Part shown: piece by piece, positions 43,761 to 54,770 of the stretch
How the letters are laid out: every line of letters starts with the position of its first letter
How positions within the stretch are numbered: the first letter of the stretch is position 1
Origin: Acephala macrosclerotiorum
Lineage: Eukaryota; Ascomycota; Leotiomycetes; Helotiales; Mollisiaceae
Assembly: GCA_014904845.1 (NCBI GenBank)
Contig: MU119530.1
Location: 1-54,770, forward strand
Direction: 5' to 3'
Length of the DNA stretch: 54,770 nucleotides
Notes under the pieces: model-generated
What the model was told of the DNA's origin: nothing
The model's database searches: none
The model's input: the letters and a program-made list of their open reading frames with translations, nothing else
Position numbers and translations under genes: made by a program

Positions 43761-44812
43761 GAGGTACTCGAATGGGAGGTGTTGGTAGGAAGATGCCGAT
43801 ATTCGTGCTAGTCTGCCAGCAAGTCAGACATCATTCAACAACTCTTCAAAAGCCCCACAGTTTGGAGAGAGAATGGGTTCCTTACTTCTTCCAAGAGTAG
43901 TTGGCTACCAATTTAGGACGGAGAGGATATTGTAGTGCGCTGAGCAAATTGAGGGTGTTAAAATCGAGTGATGTTGAAGGCTCAGGGAGCAAAACGCGTT
44001 GCTCTTTGGCGGTGGACGCGTTTGGTAGAGGGTTACTTTCGTAGAGCTATCCCTGAAATTGTCTTGGCAATTTTCACGTGTGGACTATCACGTGCTAGGA
44101 GATCAACTTGTTCAATGACTCCCTTGTCTTTAGGCTCCAAGCATTACTGAGGGCTGGTTGCTTACCGAAGTCCTGCCTGGCAAGCATCACTATTCAGCTC
44201 AATCCAAATGTGTCACCACCTCGCTTCGACCCTCTTTCCCTCCAGGCAGCCACAATTTTGACTCACTCCCCTAAAGATCGGTGCAAACTTCCATCGTCTC
44301 ATGCCTTCTGCCTAGAGCCCTCTCTCTCCTCTCCAAGAACTATATAAACCCCTCCTCCTCCTCCCTTCAAGCCTTCTTTTTCTCCTCAGTTCTCTGCCAT
44401 TCGGCTAAGATCAAACGTAGTATCTGTTCTGCCCAGTTTAGTCCCTGGTGTTGTCCCTATATGGCGATCGTCCTTTTCGGATTTACTATTTTTTGTTTGA
44501 GCAGTGGGAATGCGGCGCGCTTGACGTGCGGTTCTTGCTGATTGTATCCCTGGTCTTACACTGTTTCCAGGTGATGCGAAAACTTTAATGTGTTTTCGTT
44601 GCGAGATTCGCTATGCGCGGGTTCCTGAGGAAGATATCGTGTCTCTTTCTTGGTCCTTTTGCGGGATTTAGAGAATGGTGATGCAAGTGAGATCTTGGGG
44701 ATCCGAGCTGGTACACGAATTCAGAAACATTACGTATTCATGGAAGTTATGTGCTATCGCTTTCAATACAACTAGAAGTATAGGCCTACAATATGTATCA
44801 TCGATGTGGGGT
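43761..44812. other. No gene seen
   Basis: About 1 kb of ordinary composition. A C/T-rich run around 44210-44400 with a TATATAAA-like word (44340) resembles a promoter, but I find no gene after it on the plus strand. Confidence 0.4.
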
Positions 44813-46245
44813 CTACCTATCCGTGGTAATCATTTCGTGTGTCAGATTATGACTTGCGAACTCTTCGGCCGGAACATGAAGGTTAAAGAGCGCATCCAGC
44901 TCGCCATACGTCCGTCCCTTCCGCATAGATTGTCAGTAATACAGTAACACTATCCCAAAGGGAGAAAATGACTTACAGTCTTTGGCATCCTGAAATAAGC
45001 CCAAAACAGTGAGATGGCAGCCAAGCCCCCCAAAAAGAATCCTAAATTTCCTCCCAGAAAGAGTAGTTTGATCCAGATTTACCAAGTAAGGCACCGCAAC
45101 CGTCGTCCCAATCCCAGCCGCAGCCTGTACAGCAGCCGCAAAAGCAATCGTCTTCTAAAGGACATTCACTGCTGATATCTCACAAAGAATAGAGAACCCG
45201 ACAGGACCAATGGTGAGAAGATGAGGATAGATGCTTGCGCCCAGATGATACTTGGTATTGATGCCTTGTTGGGAATGCAATCTAGGACGCCGATGATTAG
45301 TAGTAAGAAGGTGAGAAGGGCTAGGCCCCAGTTGTAGATTATGCGGCGGCCGAAGAGGATGAGGAGTCCCCAAGATAGACAGGAGCCGACTCCTACACCG
45401 AGAAATCCGATGCCCATGTAGAATGCATCGGCTGTGGCTATTCCGGCTTCTGCTTTATGTTAAGAGGAAGTTATGGAAATTGATGGGGAAAGGAGACTTG
45501 AGTTCGAAGAAGTAGACACCATATCCAATAAGGTATATACCAGACATGACTTGGACTATGTATACGCCAGTACAGATCTCGGTTCGTCTTCCATTCCCGT
45601 TCTCCTTTGTGAAGATATCGCGGCATGAAGTGCCGGTATGCATCTCAGCTTCTAGTTCGGAGGTCTTGACCATCATTGCTAGGGTTGGTGCTAAACCCAT
45701 CTTAGGAGACATTATCTTCTTCAAGGCTTTCGTAGCACCTGCGTAGTCCTTTGTACGAATTAACCACCATGGACTTGAACTTGTCAGCGAAAAGATGCCG
45801 AGAGTAGAATAATGCACTTGCTTTCTGGAGCCCATGGAAGCAGAGCAAGTATCATCACTGGCTAAATCCATTGATTGGCAAATGGAATACTGTAAGAGTC
45901 TTAGTAGAGATAACTGAAATCTCGTTGAAAAGCAGGCATGGAGATCAGGTTCCCGAGAACTCGTGGGTCGAATGAGGTCATCATCTGTCTAATGCAAAAG
46001 AAGAGCGACCAGAGAATAGAGGCGCGGTAATCTTTAATTGCTTTCCTAATTGTAATCGCGTGTTCATTCTCGGTAGCAAGTGCCGATTGCAGTGCCAATT
46101 CGTTGCTGTCCCCGATTGGCGCATTTTGCTCTTCCTCATCGACATCGACGCTTTGGATGAAGTCTTCATGCTTTGCTCCCATGCTAGGCAATTGTGAATA
46201 TTGATAGTTCTCTACAGCCGTACCGGGAGCGCGATGGCTCGTCAT
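44813..46245 (-). pseudogene. MFS sugar (alpha-glucoside-type) transporter, internally deleted
   Basis: The N-terminal exon begins at 46245 (MTSHRAPGTAVENYQYSQLP). It carries the usual cytoplasmic head and first helix of fungal maltose-type permeases (IRKAIKDYRASILWSLFF...MPAFQRDF). The next family motif is IPFANQWI-stop-PVMILALLPWAPES, normally found after helix 5. Roughly 110-120 residues, covering helices 2-5, are therefore missing. The stop is TAG at 45862-45864 where the family has Trp (TGG to TAG). Downstream, SSPWWLIRTKDYAGATKAL, GVYIVQVMSGIYLIGYG, GIGFLGVGVGSCLSWGLLIL, GGLAAISLFWAYFRMP and GRTYGELDALFNLHVP follow in family order through short introns and at least one further frame change, to TAG at 44813. 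With half of the N-terminal bundle gone it cannot transport. Confidence 0.75.
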
Positions 46246-46811
46246 TGTGACGAGGGGCCACCGGCTTTCTTAAATCTGGAAAGCGTTCTAGATTGTGATG
46301 CATCGCTGCAAGACAAGTCCGATCTGTCAATTTAGGTGATATATTCGATGGACTTGATGATCTGGTTGATTGATTAAGGTTGTAAGATCTAGCTAGGTGC
46401 GGGGACATTATATCCATTGCAGTGCTTACTCAGCACTAAAACCACTCGAAAGTCTAACACGCCCCCTGCTGAGGAGCACTGTAGAGATATATCCATTCCA
46501 ATATCCAAAGTGATGTAAATAATCAATGTCTTCACGTGACCACTGCACCAACCATCAATGTGATCTATCGTCTTTTATCTCTTATTAATTGCAGCGTCGA
46601 ATCGTCGTAAAGAGCCTCATTAAACTCTGTGGCGCTAGTCTCAACTGCTTCGTAGAAGAGCTTATAGAGAGCTAGGAAGGGCCTACTCTCCCTGTGGGAG
46701 TTCGGTCCTAAATAGGGCATTTCCAGCTCCTATTCCACAACCAAAGAGTGCTCCAGATCTGCCCAGAAGGGCCTTCGTCTTATCTCAGCTCGTCTTCTCA
46801 CTGCTACTATC
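46246..46811. other. Intergenic, no gene seen
   Basis: Holds the former promoter of the broken transporter and, beyond about 46570, GC-balanced sequence that probably belongs to the 3' flank or LTR of the copia element. Nothing else is visible. Confidence 0.4.
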
Positions 46812-47880
46812 TTAATCCTTGAAATCCGTAAACAGCGCCACAACTTTCTCTATATCAAACCAGTTTTTATTCAAATTTATTATAGCTTTGTAAATCGTAA
46901 ACCGATCGTAGAATAATTGTTTCGTAAGGATATCTGCGATTTGATCGTTCCCTAGAACTAATTCTACTCTTAGTTTGTTTTTAGTAATCATATCATTTTT
47001 TATATAAAAATATCGAATTTTAATATACTTAAATTTATTCGAGAACTTCGTATTCGTACTAAAATCGATCGTAGAGAGATTATCGCAATATAAAATAAAA
47101 AGTTCTTTAAAAAGTTTTTTAATGATTTTCGATTATAATTTCTTTAATTAAACTATTTTTTTTGCGACTTTATTCGCTATTATAATCTCTACTTTTATCG
47201 AGTTTTATATTGTATTTTATTGTTTTTATACTATTTATAAAACTATTCTATTTTTTAGTATTATTACTTATTTTAAAAACGATTTATAATCGTTTTTAAT
47301 TCTCTACGTAAAATCGAAAAATATATTATAATTTTTAATCGACGTTTTTTTGTAAATGATTTTTATTGTTTTCGTTTTATTAAAATATCGAAAAAACTAT
47401 TTCGTAAAATGTAAATATTCGAAATAAGTATTAAATATAAATTTAATAAATTGATTAACGTAATAATTAATATTTAATCTTGTATAATTAATTAAATAAA
47501 TCGTAGTATTAATAATTTATTTATAGAAATAAAAATCGATTTCGTTTAATTAGTTTTTTTTTCTTTTTCTCGTAAAATTATATTTTGCGAAAATAGTAAA
47601 TTCGTTTAATTCGAGTATTCGAAATCGAATTATAATAATAATTTATTTATATACATTTTTTAATAAATTGTAAAAATATAATTTTTACGATTTCTCTCGA
47701 TTTAAAATTTTACGAAAATAATAATAAAATTAAAATTTTTATTTTTTTAATATTTTTTAATTTTAATTTTAATAGTATTCGTATTTATTTTATTTTTAAT
47801 AATTAATATATTATTAATAAACAAAAGAATATAAATTCTTTTTTTTATAAAAAAATTAAAATTAATTTTAAATATTATAA
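46812..47880 (-). mobile_element. RIP-mutated Ty1/copia pol (RT end and RNase H)
   Basis: The minus strand retains copia order. Around 47810-47830 is ILLFINNILII, in the place of the reverse transcriptase YVDD box; both aspartates read as Asn. At about 47430-47500, YLINYTRLNINYYVNQF matches the post-RT TRPDIxYAVNQ motif. FFRYFNKTKTIKIIY follows in family order. At 47020-47100 is ILYCDNLSTIDFS, the RNase H CDN motif, and at 46880-47010 is RVELVLGNDQIADILTKQL, the closing ADxLTK motif. TAA at 46812-46814 ends the frame. Substitutions are of G-to-A and C-to-T type, with Trp codons turned into stops. The copy is a dead relic. It presumably extends further right into the AT-rich block, where I could not follow it with confidence. 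Confidence 0.7.
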
Positions 47881-50800
47881 ATTTTAATTTTTCAAAATAT
47901 TATTTAATTTTATCGAATTATATTTAAAGAATTTATTTGAATTTATAAAATAATTTTTTAAATTTAAAATAAAATTTATAAAAAAATTTAAAGATTTTTA
48001 TATAAATTTTTTTTTTTAAAAAAAAAGTTTAAAAATATTAAATTTATATTAATATAATTTATTTTTAAATTATATTTTATAATAAATATTAAAAATATTC
48101 GTAGAATTATATATTTTATAATAAAAATAAACGTTTTAAAATAATTAATATTGTAAATTTATTCGAATTCTTTAATAATAATTCTAGTTTTACGTCGAAT
48201 TAATTTACTACGAATATTAAATCTTTTTTTTAATATTTATTTATTTGAAATAATTTTTTTATTATTTAATAATCTTTTTGTAATAATTTTATAAATATTT
48301 ATTTTTTAAAAAACTTCGAGTTTAATAACGATTATTTTTATTTAATTAAAAACGGTTTTTTTTTAAAATTTTATTAATAATTAAAAACTCGAATAAAACG
48401 TTAAATACATTTAAAAAATTTTTTTTTTTTCGTTTAAATAAATAATATTCAAAGTTTTTACTAATTATTTTATCGTTTAAAAAAAAAAGTTTTTTTATTA
48501 TTTATTTTATTATTTATTATTTTTTTCGCTTTAATAAAAAAATTATAAAAATTTTTAATTTTTTTAATCGTTCGATTACTAATTTTTAATATTTGAAATA
48601 AATATTATTTTTAAATTTAATTAAAATTTTAAATATTAAAATTTTATTCGATTATTAATTTTAAATTTATTTTAATTTTAATTTTATAAATACTTATTTT
48701 AATATTATTATTTTTATTAATACGTATTTTAATATTATTAATTATTTTATTACTAAAAAAATAATTAATTAAAATATTAATAATAATATAATTATATATT
48801 ATATTATTAATAATAAATAAATTTATTATAATATATTTAAATTTTTAAAAATTAAAAAACTTTAAAAATTTATATTTATAGAATTTAATATTAATTAAAA
48901 AAATCTTTTTTAATATTCTATAATTTAACAATTTATAAGTATTATTTTTAATAATATTTACGAAAATATTTTTTTTTTTAATTTTAAAAATTTATTTATT
49001 TAATTAATTTTTGAGTTTTTTAATATTAAAAAGTTTAATTTTTTTCTAATATAAATTTCAAATAAAATATATATTTTTTAATTTTTTTTACGACTCGGAG
49101 TACGCGAGAGTACTTTGCGTAACTGGCGTACTTAGTAACTATAAAAATTACTCGAGATACTTCGAATTGAACTCAAATTAAATATAAATTTCGTAATTTC
49201 AAACCGTGATATTTTACGAATTAAAAGTCGCATTAAAAATTTGTTTAATATAATATTTTGTATTTATTAAAAGTTATTTAAAACTAATAAAATCTCAAAG
49301 TTTTATTAAAAATTAAATGTAATATACTTTTGTAAAATATTATATATAATATAATATAAGTATTTAAAGTATTAACTTTTAATCGAGAAATATAAAAACT
49401 TTATATATAAAAATTTTAGATTTTAAAGTTTATTTATTTATTTATTTATTTATTTATTACGTTTTTACGTTATAGTGCACGTTATAAGAAATAGAATTAA
49501 ATTCTTATTTTAAAAAAAAATCGATTACTACAAAGTATAAATTTTAAGCGTTATAATTAGACGAATAAAAGTATATTCGAGTAATATCAAATCTATTAAT
49601 AAAAGTCGATAAAGGAAAAAAAACTTACTAATAAAAATTAAAAGCTCGATTGGAAAGCTTAGTATCGAGAAGCAATTATATCGACTCGAGAAACAATTAT
49701 ATCGATTCGAAAAAAGCTCGACTATAAAATTTAATAACGACGAATAATTAAATCGTTTTCAAATTCAATTAATTACTCGTATTACAATAATTATTATTTA
49801 GATTTACAAAAAGAAAACATTATTCGAATACGATTAATTAGTTTTATAATTAATTTTTAAAATTTTAAACTAATTTTTGAAATTTTAATTCGTGCGTTGA
49901 CGTAATGAATATAATTGGAGAACTAATAAGAATAGTCGAGTAATCGAAGTAATTCGAATTATAAATTTTTTTTTATCGTTATAATAATACTATTTAATAA
50001 ATATTTATATAATAAATAAAACTTATATTTAAAAAAATTAAATAATATTTTAAATTATTTTTAGAATTTTTTTTTAAACTCGTTTAATCTATTATTATAT
50101 TTAAAATAAATAATATTTTCTTTTATATTTCTTTTAATAATTCTATAAATTTTACGAATATAAAATTAAATTTTTTTTATATTTTTATTTTTTAAAAATT
50201 TAATTTAAAAACATTTTATTACATCGTTTATAATTATAAAAAAATATTAATTCTTTTTATAAAACTTAAACAATTTATTAAAAATATTATCATATAATTT
50301 TTTTTTTTTTTTTAATAATTTTATTATTTATTTTATTTTATTTATTATATAAATTTTATATATTATATATTTATAATATCGATTAATTTTTAAAGTATAT
50401 TATAATTAATATAATTAAAACGTTAATATATAAACTTTTATAAATTTTTTTTAAAATTTATTACTTCGAAAAACTCGATTAATATTCGTCGAATATATAA
50501 TAATATTATTAATATTTTAATATTAATTTAATATAAATTTTTTTTTTTAAATTTTTAAAAACTATAAATATTATTTTTTCATTTTTATTATTTATAATAT
50601 TAATTGCTCGTTTTTTTTTTTTAAATATAATTACTATTTTATTTTTTATAAATTGTAAAATAAAAATTAATTTTACTATTTTAAAATTTAATATATATTA
50701 AATTTTTTTAAATTTTAATTTTCTTTGAAAAATTATTTAAATTTAATTTTAATATTCAATCGCGTTTATAATAATATCGTTTGTTGTAATAATTTGATTT

Positions 50801-52755
50801 GATATTTATTAGCGTTTTAATTATATAAAATCAAATTATATATTATTGAAATATTTCGAAGTATTAAAATTTAAAGCAAATAATAAAATTTAAATTCGTT
50901 TAATTAATACTCGAAATAATAAAAATAATAAAAATGAAAATTGTTTTTTATTAATATAAATTTTTATTTATCGAAAATAATAAATAGAATTTTTATATAA
51001 ATATTCGATATATTTTTCAATTTTATTTTTAAATAATAATCGAATAAATATTATTATTACTAATAAAAATATTATAAATATAATAAAATAAATAAATTTT
51101 TTTTTATTATATTTTATTTATAATTACTATATTTACTCTAGTAATAAATTTAATTATTACAATTTTTATTTATTTAAAAAACTTTTAATTTTGTTTTTTA
51201 TTAATTTTTTAATTTTTTCGTTTTATTTTATATTTAATTTTATAATATTTATAATATATATATTAATTATATTAATTTAAATTAAACTTATTATAATTAA
51301 CGAATTTTTTATTATTATTATTATTATTATTTCGACGATCTTTAAATCTTATAAAACGAGATACTAATAATTCAAATTTTTTATAATTATTTTTTTTTTT
51401 TTCTACGATATCTATTATTATTATTATTATAATTACCGCGATCAATTTTTCGCTTTTTATTTCTAGTTTGTTTATTATTACGAAATTGTTCACGATTATA
51501 TTATTATTTTTTTCTACGAGTATAATTCGCAATTATTATAATTTTTTTTTATTGTAAACTTATAATATAATAATCGCTTTATTAAGTATATATTCGATTT
51601 TTAATAAACGAAAAATATAATATTTTGTATTTTTATAATTATTATTCTCGAAAATAATTACTATAATTCGATTTAAAATTTTATTATTAATAATTAATTT
51701 TTTAATCGTTACGAGTTAAAATTTGTAAAACTTAAAACAATTTACGAATTTTTTAATTTTTTTAAAAGTTTCGAATTTTTTTTATTTAAAATTTATTCGT
51801 TAAATAAATACTTAAATAAAATTAATAATTTTATCGTATTTTTTAAATTCGTTTTAAATTTTTTTAGTATTTTCAAAAAAAACTAATAAAATTTTTTTAT
51901 TTTATAATTTATTATTTATACTATTTAAAATAATTTAAATAATTTTAATAATTTTCTTTTTTCAAATCGTAATTCGATTAATTAACGTAAAAAAAATCGA
52001 TTTCAATTTTTTATTATTAATTAGTTTAATAGTATAAATACTAATAAAAACGATTAAATAAAAATTTTTAAATCGAAAATAATTATTCTTTATAAAAATT
52101 TCAATTTTATTTTATTTATAAACGTAATAAAATACTATAAAAATAAGTATTATAATATCGATTAAAATTATTAAAATCACTATAATAAATAAAATTAATA
52201 TTTTAAAGTAAAAAAAAATACAATAATTTTAATAAATACTTTTCGAATTTATAATTTATTAATTTAAATAATATATTCAATAAATTTAATAATTTAATTA
52301 ATTAATTAAAATTGTAAAATCTAATTAAATACGAAAATATTATATTTATTATAATATTTATTCAATATTAAAATCACTCGAAAGTTTAATACGATTACTT
52401 TATTTTTATTAATCTCGAAAATTACGACTTTTGTATAATCGTTTAATACTAATAACGAATAAACCAACGAATATTTAATATAAAATATTTACTAATAAAA
52501 ATGTAATAATATTTGAATATAACGAGACCAATATAAAAACGATCAATAAAATTAAATTGAAATAAAAAATACAATATTTTAATAATATATATACTATAAT
52601 CGAAAGTTTTATTATAAATATTACGAAATAAAAAACAAATTAAAAAACCGTAAATAATAATAATTATAATTACTATAAATATACGATTTAATTCGTTGTA
52701 AACGTTTTATAAAATAAAAAAAAAATTACACAATCAAAAATCAATATAATAATAC

Positions 52756-52788
<33 letters not shown>

Positions 52789-54770
52789 TAAAAAAAAAAT
52801 AAAAAAAAATATTTTTATTAAAAAAAAAAAAAAAACTTAAAAATCTAATTCTAATTATTTTATCGTCTATATTTTAATTTTTAGTTTAATGATTTTAAAC
52901 GAATTATTTAAAATCGACGAATTAATTATATTTAAAAAAAATTATAAATCTTTTTAATATAATACGTTTTATTAAAAAAAACTTATATAAAAAAAATAAT
53001 TATTTTTTTATTTATATATTAAAAAACGATATTAAACGAAAAACATATTATAAAATATTATCGAATTTATATTATATATTGCGCGCGATTATTTGAAATT
53101 ACGTTATTAAATACTCGAATAAATAAAAAATAACGTATTTCAATTTCGAAGTTTTTACTCTTTGTAATTTAATTTTATAGACTTTAATTACAAAATTAAA
53201 ATTATTTTATAATTATTTTTACAATTTTGTAGTATTTAATATTATATTATACAATTCGAACTTTGATATTTAAATTTTATTATAATATAAAATTTTTAAA
53301 TTTTTAAATAATTAATTTTTTTAATTTGTTTTTACGATTTTCGTATTAATATTTTTCGTTTATTAATTTTAAATAAATATAATTATTTTATTGTTTATAA
53401 TTTAATTTATAATTTGTATATTTTTCGTATAATAAATTCGTATTAAAAATATTTTTTAATTAATATTTTAATTAAAATCTCGATTAAATATTTAATAAAA
53501 AAAACTTTTTATTAAAAAATTTTAAACGAATTTTTTACAATCGACGAAAGAATTATAATTGAAAAAAATTACGAGTTTTTTTAATATAATATTAAATTAA
53601 AATTGTAAATATATTTATATTTATTTGCAAATTTTTCGATTTTATATATATAATTCGAATTATTAAAAAAGAAATTAAAAACGAAATTTAACGATAACGA
53701 TTTTGAAAAAAAAATTATTAATAAAAATTAGAATTTGATTTTGTAAAATATTAAATTTTATTTCGTTAAAATATTTAATAAATATTTATATTATAAAAAT
53801 ATATTTTTTCAAATTAATAATTATTATTTTACGAATTTTTAATATTGAATTTATTTTAAAAATTATAAATAAAATCATTTAATAAATTTTTATAAAAATT
53901 TTAAATTAATATTTTTAATTAAAATTAAAATTAATTATTCGATTATAATATATAAAAAATATTTTTTAATTTTATATTTTAATAAATGATATTTTTTTAT
54001 ATAATATAATTAAACGTTTATAATATTTATAAAAAAACGAAATTCGTAATAATAAATATATTAATTTCGTTTTTAATTAATAATTTTAAATTTTTTTTTT
54101 TTTTAAATTTATAAATATTTTTATTTTTAATTCGTTTTAATTTTATAATATTATATAATCGACGATATATAATTTATATAATTATTAGTTTTATATATAT
54201 AAAAAATTAAAAAAATTTCAATTTTATATTTTAATTATAATAATTATTTTTTATTTTTTTATTTTAATATTTTAATTATAAATTTTTTAAAATTTATATT
54301 AATAGTTTTATATACGAATTTAAATTTTTTTATTATATATTTTATTTTTAATTATTAAAATAATAAATCGATTAATATTTTATTTAATTATAAAATAAAA
54401 AATTATAATTTTTAATAATTTTTATTGTTTAAATTAAATTTTAATATTAATTTAATTTGAATTAAAAAAATTTATATTGTTTATTATTTATTTTAATTAT
54501 AATATTAAATTTTTTTTAAAGATATTTAAATTTAAACAATATTATATTTTTATTAAAAATTTAAATTATATAATCGTACGATTTATTATAAAATATAATA
54601 TTAAATTTTTTTATATAAATATCGATTTTAATATTTCGTTTTATTATTATAAAAATTGTAAATAATTTATTACGAATATAAAAACCAATATTAAAAAGTT
54701 TTATATTATTAAATATTATTTAAATAATTAATAATACGTTTAATTCGTTTATTATTATTATAATAAACGA
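46860..54770. repeat. AT-rich block, RIP-like (right)
   Basis: Nearly 8 kb of extreme A+T, with long homopolymers (for example poly-A at about 52755-52783) and a TTTA array near 49430-49456. Residual cytosines are mostly in CpG. The left edge grades out of the copia relic. A less mutated island lies at about 49080-49900: 49087-49140 is comparatively GC-rich, and 49650-49730 holds short repeats in which one frame reads KQLYRLEKQLYRFEK. Open frames here (51272-51532 and 54477-54665) are Asn/Ile/Lys-rich by composition and I do not accept them as genes. The block extends past the window end. Confidence 0.8.

Noticed and set aside
51272..51532. 86-codon Asn/Ile/Lys-rich frame in the AT-rich block
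   Set aside because: Composition-driven. It could be a remnant of a copia gag region by position, but nothing in it is diagnostic.
54477..54665. 62-codon frame near the window end
   Set aside because: Phe/Ile/Tyr/Asn-rich translation of AT-rich DNA without any motif.
1..54770. CRISPR array or bacterial operon structure
   Set aside because: Intron-containing eukaryotic genes throughout; the tandem repeats seen are minisatellites or WD40 units, with no spacer pattern.

Overview
The window looks like a piece of a filamentous ascomycete (Pezizomycotina) genome. Introns are short (about 45-100 nt) with GT-AG ends and CTAAC/CTGAC-type branch sites. It encodes fungal homoaconitase, WSC, 2EXR and NACHT-WD40 proteins. 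GC-balanced gene sequence is sandwiched between extremely AT-rich blocks that look like repeat-induced point mutation (RIP). A Leotiomycete is my best guess, but the class is inference only.

Layout. 1-603 is the end of an AT-rich block. 604-3860 is a broken B-box / P-loop NTPase / RING / patatin gene that stops at the AT-rich edge. 5655-7500 holds two decayed 2EXR-family genes on opposite strands. 8699-24988 is a core of apparently intact genes: a 1567-residue coiled-coil protein with a GAR (Gas2-like) domain, mitochondrial homoaconitase (LYS4), a GPI-anchored surface protein, a secreted S10 serine carboxypeptidase and a secreted triple-WSC protein. 26281-29614 holds a decayed Tyr/Arg-rich protein gene and a 7-TM gene with a frame break. 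31762-34091 has two small cysteine-rich-tail (CYSTM-like) genes separated by degenerate repeats and a foldback element. 44813-46245 is an internally deleted sugar transporter gene. From about 46.8 kb to the end lies a second AT-rich block whose edge is a mutated Ty1/copia pol on the minus strand.

The centrepiece is 35449-43533, an 8.1-kb insertion bounded by ~111-bp terminal inverted repeats and TA target duplications. It carries a DD34E Tc1/mariner-type transposase (one stop codon) and two cargo genes: an uncharacterised Cys/His-containing protein and a NACHT-WD40 NLR-type receptor. The insertion split a conserved fungal gene; its two parts lie on the two outer flanks on the same strand, and joining them at the single TA gives an open frame across the junction. 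That argues for one 8.1-kb insertion rather than two solo repeats.

A theme links the decayed genes. Most in-frame stops can be explained by a C-to-T change on one strand (CAA/CAG/CGA to stop, or TGG to TAG). Five phase-aligned codons in the NLR's WD40 array read CAG, TAG, TAG, CAG, TAG, so the unmutated form survives next to the mutated one. The intact core genes lie away from the AT-rich blocks and decayed genes flank them. This is consistent with RIP, possibly leaking from repeats into neighbours.
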